DNA from: Polytrichum commune
Taxonomy: Eukaryota > Streptophyta > Polytrichopsida > Polytrichales > Polytrichaceae
Length of the DNA stretch: 64,000 nucleotides
Assembly (NCBI GenBank): GCA_950295325.1
Contig: OX485804.1
Location: 7,006,001-7,070,000, forward strand
Direction of reading: 5' to 3'
Shown: positions 48,906 through 57,700 of the stretch, in pieces
Numbering within the stretch: the first letter of the stretch is position 1
How the letters are laid out: each line of letters opens with the position of its first letter
Position numbers and translations under genes: made by a program
Notes under the pieces: model-generated
The model's input: the letters and a program-made list of their open reading frames with translations, nothing else
Databases searched by the model: none
Told to the model about the DNA's origin: nothing

Positions 48906-49634
48906 TTGCCATACAAATTTGTCACAATGGACGAAATTCCTAATCCTCCTATGTCTCTTTGCTACTTGGGAGGACCAGTAGACATAATCCGAAATTGGGT
49001 GAAGTTGCAAGGTGCAAGTGCACAACAAGAGAGAATCATACTAGCTGCATTGGATTCTAACTATCTTACAAAGTTGCCCAAGCCAAGGAAGTGGCGAAAT
49101 ATCGGCACTATCCCAAGGAATATAGCGTTTAGATCTAGGTACTATCAACAAGTAGCTCACATTTTGGGGTGGAAGGAGAGACATGTCCGAGGATTTTCGG
49201 ATGCTGTGAGAGACACATTGAGAACAGTGGTCTGGCCAGATGGTGGAGAGGCACAAGGAGACATGGCAACAGATTGTCCTCACGGAGTTGGAGGAAAGAG
49301 GAGCTTTGACATTGATGTTGCAAGTGAGCGATCTGGGATGGCCAAAGGATGTGAGTGCAAGAAGGAAGCTGCCCAAGTTAGCAATCAAGAGGGGCACATC
49401 CAAGACAACAACAAAGACAGGAGTCACTTACACAAAAGGTTGGTCGGAGGGAAGGAAGCGTGCGGGAGAGAGATTGAGGATTGCTGCAAAGAAGGCGAGC
49501 ATATCGATGGCGGAGAAGGCATCAACAACAACAAACGAGCAAGGACACAAGAGGAAGGCCCTGGAAGCAATAGGGCTGCCACCAACACGAAAGGGAGAAC
49601 GGGACGTGTGCTCCCAAAGTGGTTCCATACATGA
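48906..49634 (+). CDS. piggyBac-internal ORF A, N-terminal part of the accessory/leader protein
   Basis: This 242-codon frame starts MPYKFVTMDEIPNPPMSLC; the second Met at about residue 8 is an equally good start. It reads like real protein up to about residue 110 (for example RNWVKLQGASAQQERIILAA, GWKERHVRGFSDAVRDTL). Beyond about 49240 it becomes hydrophilic and poorly structured, while the +1 frame (ORF B) becomes protein-like. The natural reading is therefore ORF A then ORF B, joined by a frameshift or an unrecognised splice. No known domain is recognised. It may be the missing N-terminal part of the transposase or a second transposon protein. Confidence 0.55.
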   Translation: MPYKFVTMDEIPNPPMSLCYLGGPVDIIRNWVKLQGASAQQERIILAALDSNYLTKLPKPRKWRNIGTIPRNIAFRSRYYQQVAHILGWKERHVRGFSDAVRDTLRTVVWPDGGEAQGDMATDCPHGVGGKRSFDIDVASERSGMAKGCECKKEAAQVSNQEGHIQDNNKDRSHLHKRLVGGKEACGREIEDCCKEGEHIDGGEGINNNKRARTQEEGPGSNRAATNTKGRTGRVLPKWFHT

Positions 49635-51237
49635 CAGATTCACAGAGCTTATGGTAGAAGACCATGGAGTAGCAGTGAGGGTACCAAAGTACGTTGTGAA
49701 TGACTTAGAGCAATCGCAAAAGGATGAACAAGATTTAGATTGGATGTTAGGTGTTGTGCAAAGGAGCTACATTGATTTGCAGTCAAATGTTAGTATGTAT
49801 GATGTTTTATTTGCTGATGGAACTAGCAAATGTATTCCAAGTGGCTTCACGGAGCACATTTTGAGGCATGAAAACAATTCAATACAACCCATGAAAAATG
49901 TTGAGGCAACTTGTAATATTTCGAGTGATGATGAGTCTGAAGATGAAGAGGGCATTAGAGATGGAGACGACTGTTGGCCATGTGAATCACCTGATGACAT
50001 TCATGAGCAAACAGCAGAATGGGCGGGCTGGGCAGAAAGGCTAGAAAATCACGATGATTTGCAGCAACAAAATGGAACTAACTTGCAGCACAGCAAAGGA
50101 GCAAGGATGGTTGGAAGCAGTAGAATACCTTCTGTCACAGAGAAGTCCGAAGCACCGAGGAAGAATACTGCAGTAGCCTCACTGCTCCGAAAATCTGTGG
50201 GAGACGGCAATGGCTATCAGAAGGCAGGGCAGAAAAAAAAAATACCAAAATTGAGGCGGATCGGAGACGTACCTGGTCGAACAATGAGGCTCAGGTCGGC
50301 GACGATGAATGCTGCAGTGAAATCGCAGCACAGACTTCCAGCAATCTGCAATGGTTCTCACAAACAAAAACAAAAAACAGCACAAAAGGATGGGTGCGGG
50401 GACGTACCTGGTGATGTCCACCTGCAAGGTTTGGCTGAGCCGAGTGTGACCCATCTGCCGGAATGTGCCAAGACATTCACGAACGGCAACAATCAGCCAA
50501 AAAATCCAGTAAGAAGGGGTGGGTGCGGGGACGCACTTGCTGCAGCGGAATTTGATGTCGCAGCTGGGAGCAGTCGATGTTTGACGTCTCCGCACGGATC
50601 TCCGAATTCGGTGTCGCCGCTGGGACAGTCGGGGGACGCACCTGCTGCCGTGGGGTTCCTCGGAGCTGCAATCCTCCACAATCCTGCGCAGGTGGCCACA
50701 GGGGCAAGCTGCAATCCTCCACAGAGGCCACAGGGTGAAGCAATCACAGCAAAAAAAAAGATTTTCTGCAGACAGAAGGTGAATCGACCCTGTGAAGAGG
50801 GGTGCGTTCACTTACAGCAGCAAGGGGGGATCGACGACGTCCTCGGCCTGACTCCAGTAGCTGCGCCTCCACTGCAATCCGACGTTCCAATCCGGCGCAT
50901 CTGCAATCCAGCAAGGAGGGGTGAGATCGGCCGGCCAAGGGGGAAGCGCCCGGCAGGAGCTAGCGCTGGAGCTCGCAAGAAACTGAAGTCAACAAGGCAG
51001 GCAAGCATCGGGGAGAGTGATGGAAGGGAGACTACTGGAGGGAAGAGCAATGCCGCGTACAGCAGGGAGAGGGCGGGGATTGTGCTGCTCGGCGAAGCCA
51101 GCAGAGCACCAGTGCAGACAGCAGGGCACCACCCAGCAAGACATGCTGGTAACTTGTTTTTTTTGGTTTTTTTTGGAGCTATATTCATCTGTTTCTGTTT
51201 CTGGTGGAATATGAAGCACCATGTGAGAGTGCAGTGA
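49240..51237 (+). CDS. piggyBac-internal ORF B, long low-complexity frame
   Basis: This 665-codon frame is open from about 49210 in the +1 phase relative to ORF A. The first half looks proteinaceous (MVERHKETWQQIVLTELEER, KYVVNDLEQSQKDEQDLDWM, YDVLFADGTSKCIPSGFT) and contains an acidic patch (SSDDESEDEEGIRDGDD), a feature also common N-terminal to piggyBac transposase cores. From about 50200 onward it is Ala/Gly/Pro/Gln-rich and covers GC-rich imperfect repeats, ending in a hydrophobic phrase (LFFLVFFGAIFICFCFWW) that is probably untranslated or intronic. The real exon likely splices out before the transposase ORF; GTGAGA near 50921 and an acceptor near 51358 are candidates. Confidence 0.5.
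   Translation: MVERHKETWQQIVLTELEERGALTLMLQVSDLGWPKDVSARRKLPKLAIKRGTSKTTTKTGVTYTKGWSEGRKRAGERLRIAAKKASISMAEKASTTTNEQGHKRKALEAIGLPPTRKGERDVCSQSGSIHDRFTELMVEDHGVAVRVPKYVVNDLEQSQKDEQDLDWMLGVVQRSYIDLQSNVSMYDVLFADGTSKCIPSGFTEHILRHENNSIQPMKNVEATCNISSDDESEDEEGIRDGDDCWPCESPDDIHEQTAEWAGWAERLENHDDLQQQNGTNLQHSKGARMVGSSRIPSVTEKSEAPRKNTAVASLLRKSVGDGNGYQKAGQKKKIPKLRRIGDVPGRTMRLRSATMNAAVKSQHRLPAICNGSHKQKQKTAQKDGCGDVPGDVHLQGLAEPSVTHLPECAKTFTNGNNQPKNPVRRGGCGDALAAAEFDVAAGSSRCLTSPHGSPNSVSPLGQSGDAPAAVGFLGAAILHNPAQVATGASCNPPQRPQGEAITAKKKIFCRQKVNRPCEEGCVHLQQQGGIDDVLGLTPVAAPPLQSDVPIRRICNPARRGEIGRPRGKRPAGASAGARKKLKSTRQASIGESDGRETTGGKSNAAYSRERAGIVLLGEASRAPVQTAGHHPARHAGNLFFLVFFGAIFICFCFWWNMKHHVRVQ
50260..50655. repeat. 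GC-rich imperfect repeats with antisense splice-donor-like motifs
   Basis: The phrase GGGTGCGGGGACGTACCTGG or a variant occurs at about 50262, 50393, 50521 and 50631, spaced about 105-135 bp. On the minus strand each gives CAGGTACGTCC or CAGGTGCGTCC, which are near-consensus 5' splice sites, followed by pyrimidine-rich tracts. The composition is more GC-rich than the rest of the element. This could be a captured gene fragment or a minisatellite. Confidence 0.6.
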
Positions 51238-51319
51238 GCTTTGGGGCCAAGGTGTGCATTTTTTGGTTATTTTCTCTTTTCTAAATAAATGACTTGTTCA
51301 CAGCAGAGACTGAAACCAT

Positions 51320-53008
51320 ATGCTTATCAAAGTTTATGCTTTTGTGGTGTTGGCAGCATGTGCAAAAAAGGGTGAATTGTTGGATAATGAAGTTGTGGGT
51401 AGACAGAAGAGGGGGCATATAAAATTACCAACCTTGAAAGAAATTTACTGTGATGCATCGTGGCAAAAGACAGTCTCCACATTTGATCCGGCACCTGCTA
51501 AATTTAGGGGTCCGTCACCAGGCTTGCCAATCCCTTCTAATAAAATGCCCACGTTGTATACCTTGTTCCATAAGTTCTGGACTCCTCACACATTACGTAA
51601 AATATGTGCGGAGACAAATAGGTATGCATCGGAGATAAACCCACGTTCTAAATGCACTCCCAAAAAGTTACGGGGTGGGGATACGTGGTTTGCCTTACAC
51701 CCACCGGAGTTGAGGGCCTTTTTAGCAATTTCTTTATATATGGGGATAAAAATTGAGCCCAATGTAAGGTCTTATTGGAAAAAATCCTGTGATTTTTTGT
51801 GGTGCCCGGTTATATCCTCAATTATGACCCGGAATCGCTATGAACACATTATTCGTTGCTTACATGTGCATAATGACCATGCCGCAACTACGGATCGGTC
51901 AAGCGGGGACTTTGACAAATTGGTAAAATTACGGTGGCTATTGGATGAGATTAGGGATCGTTGTAAGGGCATGTGGAATTTAGGGAATAAGGTTACCGTA
52001 GACGAGATGATGGTACAATACAAGGGCAAGTATTGTCTCATCCGTCAATACATGCCTAAAAAGCCCACTAAGTGGGGAATCAAGGTATGGTGTCTTACGG
52101 ACTCTACATCGAGATACGTATGGACTTTCGACGTATATTGTGGGGCCAATAAGGGGGTTCCCGGAATCAAAGGGTCTAAGAAAGGGGAGGCTAAGCAAGG
52201 GGCAAATGTGGTACACGCATTATTGAAGGGGTTGGAGAATAGGGGCCACATAGTAGTTATGGATAACTTTTTTTCTTCAGTGCCCTTGTTTATGGAACTT
52301 TTGGAGAAGGGCACCTATGCGACGGGCACGGTTAGGGCCGACCGTATTGGCCTTCCAACCGCCCTCGCTAAAAAATCACTTTATGCAAAGTCCCCTCAAG
52401 GACATTTAGAGTGGAGGATGCATGCATCCAAAAAACTTAGTGCTATTGTATGGGTGGATAAAAAACCTGTCCTTGTGATGTCCACCGTGGCCCCACCAAT
52501 CCATGGGGTAGGGGAAGAATGTCCGGTGGTCTCACGGCGGGTGGGTTCCGTGCGTAAGGATGTTGAGACCTCCCCTATGCATTACCAATACACAACCTAT
52601 ATGCGGGGGGTAGATGTGGCGGACCAACTAAGGGGAGAATATTCCTCTCAAGTTCGGACTCATAAGTGGTGGCACAGGCTTTTTTTCTTTCTTTTGGACA
52701 CTACCGTGGTAAACACGTGGAAACTACATTGCGCACAGTCTTTGACTCTAGGAAACCGACCTTTGAGTCACAAATCTTTTCAATTACGCTTGGCCAAAGT
52801 TTTGGCCTCACACCACCTCCGGTCCCGCAAGTGCACTTCTCGGTACAATCGGCATGTCGGACTTCTTCATATGCCCATGTGGAGCCCACACCGCAAAGTT
52901 TGTTGTGAATGCCGCATACGGTGCCAAACTTATTGTCCTTGTTGCCTTGGGCATCATATGCATATTGGAGAATGTTGGGCGGCGGTGCACCGGCCCATTT
53001 TCGATTGA
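51320..53008 (+). CDS. piggyBac transposase (DDE_Tnp_1_7 core)
   Basis: This enzyme excises and inserts the element at TTAA by a DDD catalytic mechanism in the nucleus. The 562-aa ORF has the family's landmarks: an N-terminal WQKTVSTFDPAPAKFRGPSPG box, GDTWFALHPPELRAFLAI, the first catalytic Asp in KVTVDEMMVQYKGK (about D228), the second in IVVMDNFFSSVPL (D315), and the third in YMRGVDVADQLRGEY (D432, with D435 three residues on, as in piggyBac D447/D450). HKWWHRLFFFLLD follows. The C terminus (about 525-555) has a Cys/His-rich domain, CCECRIRCQTYCPCC with HHMHIGECW, resembling the piggyBac cysteine-rich DNA-binding domain. The ORF is uninterrupted, so the enzyme may be active. The first about 12 residues may be intronic, because a splice acceptor (TTGGCAG) lies near 51357. 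Confidence 0.93.
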   Translation: MLIKVYAFVVLAACAKKGELLDNEVVGRQKRGHIKLPTLKEIYCDASWQKTVSTFDPAPAKFRGPSPGLPIPSNKMPTLYTLFHKFWTPHTLRKICAETNRYASEINPRSKCTPKKLRGGDTWFALHPPELRAFLAISLYMGIKIEPNVRSYWKKSCDFLWCPVISSIMTRNRYEHIIRCLHVHNDHAATTDRSSGDFDKLVKLRWLLDEIRDRCKGMWNLGNKVTVDEMMVQYKGKYCLIRQYMPKKPTKWGIKVWCLTDSTSRYVWTFDVYCGANKGVPGIKGSKKGEAKQGANVVHALLKGLENRGHIVVMDNFFSSVPLFMELLEKGTYATGTVRADRIGLPTALAKKSLYAKSPQGHLEWRMHASKKLSAIVWVDKKPVLVMSTVAPPIHGVGEECPVVSRRVGSVRKDVETSPMHYQYTTYMRGVDVADQLRGEYSSQVRTHKWWHRLFFFLLDTTVVNTWKLHCAQSLTLGNRPLSHKSFQLRLAKVLASHHLRSRKCTSRYNRHVGLLHMPMWSPHRKVCCECRIRCQTYCPCCLGHHMHIGECWAAVHRPIFD

Positions 53009-53430
53009 AGGTAATGCTCATCAATAAGTTTTATTTTTTTTACATTTGTACCCTCAATATGCAAAAGGCAGCTAAAATGCCATTAGAAACAATGTTCATA
53101 TGTAAAAGTTAGGCATGTTTGAAAATATATGTAAAAACCACGAGGTGAAAGTGATTTTAGTGACATTCTAGGGGGCTGTGATTCCTTTTTGTTGGATTGT
53201 ACAACTGAGAACATGCACAAACATTGTAGCTACCGGTCAAAAAAAGTTGCACGCTAAAATAGTTGATTATGTAGAAGTTATGACCTATTGACTAATGTTG
53301 ATTATTGGGGCAGCACCTTGTATGGCGGGACCGGGAGCGGCGGGCTAAATTTTAGAATAGATAAGTACTTCATTTAGTGGATAGGCTCAATTGAGGTGGC
53401 AAGTAGGTGGCAATTAGGTGACGACTAGGT

Positions 53431-53557
53431 GGTAGGTTGGAGGAAGTACCTTGTTAGAGGGAAAAGGGAACCACCCATGATGTAGGCAATAGGAGGTAGG
53501 TTGGACAAGGTACCTTGTAGGCGGAGAGGGGTCCCACCCATGATGTTGGGAATGGGC
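53431..53557 (+). repeat. 63-bp imperfect tandem duplication in the piggyBac 3' region
   Basis: GGTAGGTTGGAGGAAGTACC at 53431 and GGTAGGTTGGACAAGGTACC at 53494 begin two units that share CCACCCATGATGT. The duplication lies in the non-coding 3' part of the transposon. Confidence 0.75.
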
Positions 53558-54175
53558 GGTGGTAGTTCTTCATTATTTCCCAAATGTTTTTGCTAATTGG
53601 ACCAATTTACTTATTTTTGACATCCACGGAGTTCCCGTATGTCATTTCTTTTGAGAATTGTTGCACTGGAAAGAGTAAAAAAATCCTGTTCTTTTCACCG
53701 TCAAATATTACTAATCACGACCATTGATGTGAAGCAATTTTCCATATGAAATTGTCAAGTGTTAAAAAAAACAAATGCGTTTCACCAATTGCAAGGAGGA
53801 GTGCGAATTAGATTTGGGTAGGTCTACATGCACACATAGGGTCATTGGATTCACATTTTTGTTCTCTTCAACATGATGGGGTTGTTCGTGTCACCTCTAA
53901 CTACCAAAAATACTTATGACCAATTTTAGCCAACATTGTGAGGAGGGGCAGCATACTAAAAAAAGATTACACACATTTATCTACATTGAATTTCACAACT
54001 ATTATGCAATCAAGGACTCAAAATTGGTGTACTTACTAATATACAAGTTCTAATCACATCTATACGGTTAGATTTTGGATCAAAGATCAATTCATGGCTT
54101 GGGGATTGTAGTAAAGACATGCACTATTTTATTAGAAAAAACGTCCATGGAGGGACTCGGGCATTTAGGGGTTAA

Positions 54176-54712
54176 AGGCACACCGAATTTGAAGCGAACC
54201 CAACTCATCCTCATCACTTCATCTCTGCTTTTTCTAACCTTACACCCCCACCTATTCCACTGCAACTATTATAAGTTTCAAGAAACATGTTCAATTCAAC
54301 TCTAGTGTAGAAATCTACATATATAAAACATGCCCAAAAACAATGGTTGAAACTTTCATGATTGAGCACTTCGGAGTTCATCACAAAGGCATAAGCCATC
54401 TCCAACTTTAGGTCATCAATGGAATTATAGTTGACCATCATCATGCAATTATTTGCTCACAATTCTCAGCTCATCCTTTTCTTCTTGATCACCGCAACAT
54501 CAAATTTGACGAAATGAATAATATGCATCCTAAACTCTATTTTTTCAAGTTGTCAACACTCTTTATACAAAGCTCTACCATACTTTGACAAAACCTGAAA
54601 TAACGCAAGATATATGTCGGATTAAGTTTGCCATCTACCCATGATCTAAAGGGGGCTTGCACATGTTATAAGACTTGATCCATGGAATTAAGCCAAGTCT
54701 ACCTATGGATTA
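54176..54712. other. Gap between piggyBac and the receptor kinase 3' end
   Basis: AT-rich DNA that probably includes the 3' UTR of the minus-strand receptor kinase. Nothing else is recognisable. Confidence 0.4.
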
Positions 54713-57700
54713 CTATCTTGGGTGTGGATATGAGGTTTCCGAGTCCCCCAAGAAGGTGCGAGAATCATCAAATTCGTTCAATGATGGTTGTGGTCCCATG
54801 GGGGCATGGTTGTTGTAGCTTTCACAGCCGTCACTGTTAGAAGTGGGTTGGCCATTGGATGAGTGTGTTTTCTTGTCTTTCATTTCGAGATCCCAAGCTT
54901 CACGAAGCTCACGAACGACGTCCCTCATGAAAGGCCTATGAATTCCTCTTGGTTCTACACTTTGGATCGCTAACTCTGCAACCTTCCAAACACTTTCCAT
55001 GTTGGGATTCCATTTCTTGATACTAGGGTCTAATATAGCTTCAATATTCCCCAGTTCTAGTGACTTTCTCACCTGCACATATAGATAGTACAAGTCCAAA
55101 TTAAGTCTCATATGTATATATCCTATGATGTCATAATAATTTCAATATTAACTCATAATGTCAACATCAAGATATTCTGATAAGGTAGGCCAGAGTCCCA
55201 AGGCTTCATGCAAGTAATACCCTGCTGTAGCCAGGGCATGCATTCACATGTTGCTATGGAAGAAGAAAGTAAAGCTTGCCATGTGTGTTTAGGAAACATA
55301 GATTTTAAAGATCTATTTGAAGTGTCCACATGCACCCACAACCAAACATATTACAATATGGAATTGGAATTGACTATATAAGAGTATTGGAAATACATCA
55401 ACAAGTAGATCGGTCAAAGCCCAGAAAATGAAATTGGCATCAACTTTCGCCCATGAAATAATATATTTTTATGAACACAAAGGAATATTTTAACTCAAAA
55501 TGTATTACTGAAAAACTAGGTTGGAAATTACAGCCATGGAGGGCCCTGCCAAGGCATTGAGAAGTTTCTTGCGGTTCGTTACATTATAAACATGATTGGG
55601 TAATAGATGTACATACCAGCTCATTGATGTTCCAATGGCTCCGGTCCGGAAGGGTGTTGTCAATGGGTGCTCGACCGCATATAAGCTCCAACAAAACCAC
55701 ACCAAAACTATACACATCACTCCGCTCTGTCAATGAATTTGTCTGCCAATATCTGCGAGCACGAACTCATTCCAAGTCATTTTCATGGCTTCCACCACAT
55801 TAGAAACACAAATCTCTTTTAGGTGTCATGAGACTCGAAACATTTGAACAACCACTCACTCATAACATGGATCTATGTGCGTAAATATCAAGCAACTTGT
55901 TTCTCTTCAAATTGCCAAACCAATTCTACAAATAGTGAATGAGCATTTACTCGGGATCCAGGTAACCGGCTGTTCCTTTAACCACGGTTGACACATGAGT
56001 AGCCCCTTCATCAGGTGCAAGCTTTGAAAGGCCAAAGTCGGCGACCTTTGCCACAAACTTGTTGGTGAGAAGAATGTTGCTACTCTTAATATCACGATGA
56101 ATAATGCGTGGATTGCATCCTGTGTGTAGATACTCTAACCCTGAAAACATCACCACCAATACAGAGGTTACAGATCATCCAACTTTACTTCAAGTGTTTA
56201 CATAATTCATGTTCTTGTTGATTATTCAAATATGTGATCCTTGTTGACCAAGTTGCATGTCAACAAGGACAATAAGGTGGTAACTCTTGGCACACAATCA
56301 CAAACAGGCTACCCAAAAACAAATATGGTAACTAGAGTGATTGAAATGGACATGATTTCTTGTGTTTGTTGCTACCCTTATGAAAATTGATTCAATAGCA
56401 CAAGTACTTCCTCCAATGTCAAAAATACTTTAGCAAAAATAGAGAACTCCAAAAAAAACCAAGAGATCCACATAATGACACAAGGAAAGTGTTCCTCAAC
56501 CACATGGCTCAAGTATAAACTTTGTGATAACTTACATAGCTACCCCAAAAGAAAATTCTCTTGAAGAAGGTTGGTCTCTTATAAGTGTGCGCACAAACGT
56601 CTTCCATTCCTCAAACATCGAAGTGATGCAATGACTTCACCTTCGGTTTCTTAGGAAACCAAGTGTTATGTTGACTAAACTACTTTGCATGTTTTTCCCA
56701 CTGCCCACTTCGGGTAACTAACCACATGTTGGTTCGAGTTCTCATGCAAGTGGCACTTTTCCCCGGGTGCCATTACATGGTTCAATGAACAGACTACCAA
56801 TAGAAGATTGCTATGTTTTTTGGGGGCCTGCTTCTAACAACCCCATTTAAACAAACAATATCCATGTCCCAGTGACTGTCAAACATCCAGAATGAGCATC
56901 CGATGGGAGGACTTTGGAGCTGAAGACAAAATGAAATCCTGACCTTGAATTCGAAACATTTTTGGAGGTCTTAGGAGACAAACCTTGAGCAGAGTTCAGA
57001 GCGATATCAAGTCTTGCTCTCCAATTCAATGGGTCCTTGATTGCCAAGTCACTCCCTGAATGAGGCACCAGCAACACAGCATTAAGCTCATACATCCTGG
57101 CCATAAATCTGGAGGATTAGATCATTTGCATGTGCCCATTTACCAGTCCGATTCCTGGAAATCATGATGATTGATTCTTCAAGAACTACTATTCCACAGA
57201 CATATGGTTTGTAGATTATTTTGCAAAATTTGTACAGTTTGCAGGAACATACCATAAAGGTGTTCTCGTATAGTGCCCTTATGCACAAACTCATACACCA
57301 ACATTTGATGGTTGTCTTCTTGGCAATATCCAACCAAGGATACGAGATTCTTGTGATGCACTCTTGATAGTAACTCCACCTGGGCTCGGACAATTTTAGC
57401 ACCCAAGTAACAAATTCGAACAAGCCAACCATCTATTAGCTATGGGGACAAGCAAGCCCGATCAAGTTAAATGGTGACATGTACAACATATGGGTCTGTG
57501 TTGTCCCGGCCTTTTCTATCCGTGCGTATGACACATCATCTTAAACGTGGTCTCCCCACCTTTTGGAAACAATGGAGAACATATAGGCCTTTGTTGTCCC
57601 AACCTTTTGCACCCGTGCATAATTTCATATCACTGTACCACAGTCCCATGGGTCCCATGCAACCCCCTACCTTTCCACAACGGTTGGCAACGGCAAGGCG

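Larger units (their letters stand above)
48200..54171 (+). mobile_element. Complete piggyBac-class DNA transposon, 5972 bp
   Basis: The left end CCCCTAACTGCCCGAG (48200-48215) and the right end, which reads CCCCTAAATGCCCGAG on the minus strand (54156-54171), match at 15 of 16 positions. Each is flanked by TTAA (48196-48199 and 54172-54175), the obligatory piggyBac target. Between them lie an ORF region at 48906-51237 and the 562-aa DDD transposase at 51320-53008. Just inside the left end is a palindrome-rich stretch (GACCATATATGGTC at about 48218) and an inverted repeat of the terminus (GGGCAGTTA at about 48260). piggyBac elements are well known in animals, fungi and some algae and protists. 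I do not know of them as regular residents of land-plant genomes. Confidence 0.92.

Noticed and set aside
50179-50811. 210-codon minus-strand frame opposite ORF B
   Set aside because: Most likely a shadow of the GC-rich plus-strand frame. I kept only the splice-donor-like repeats as an observation.
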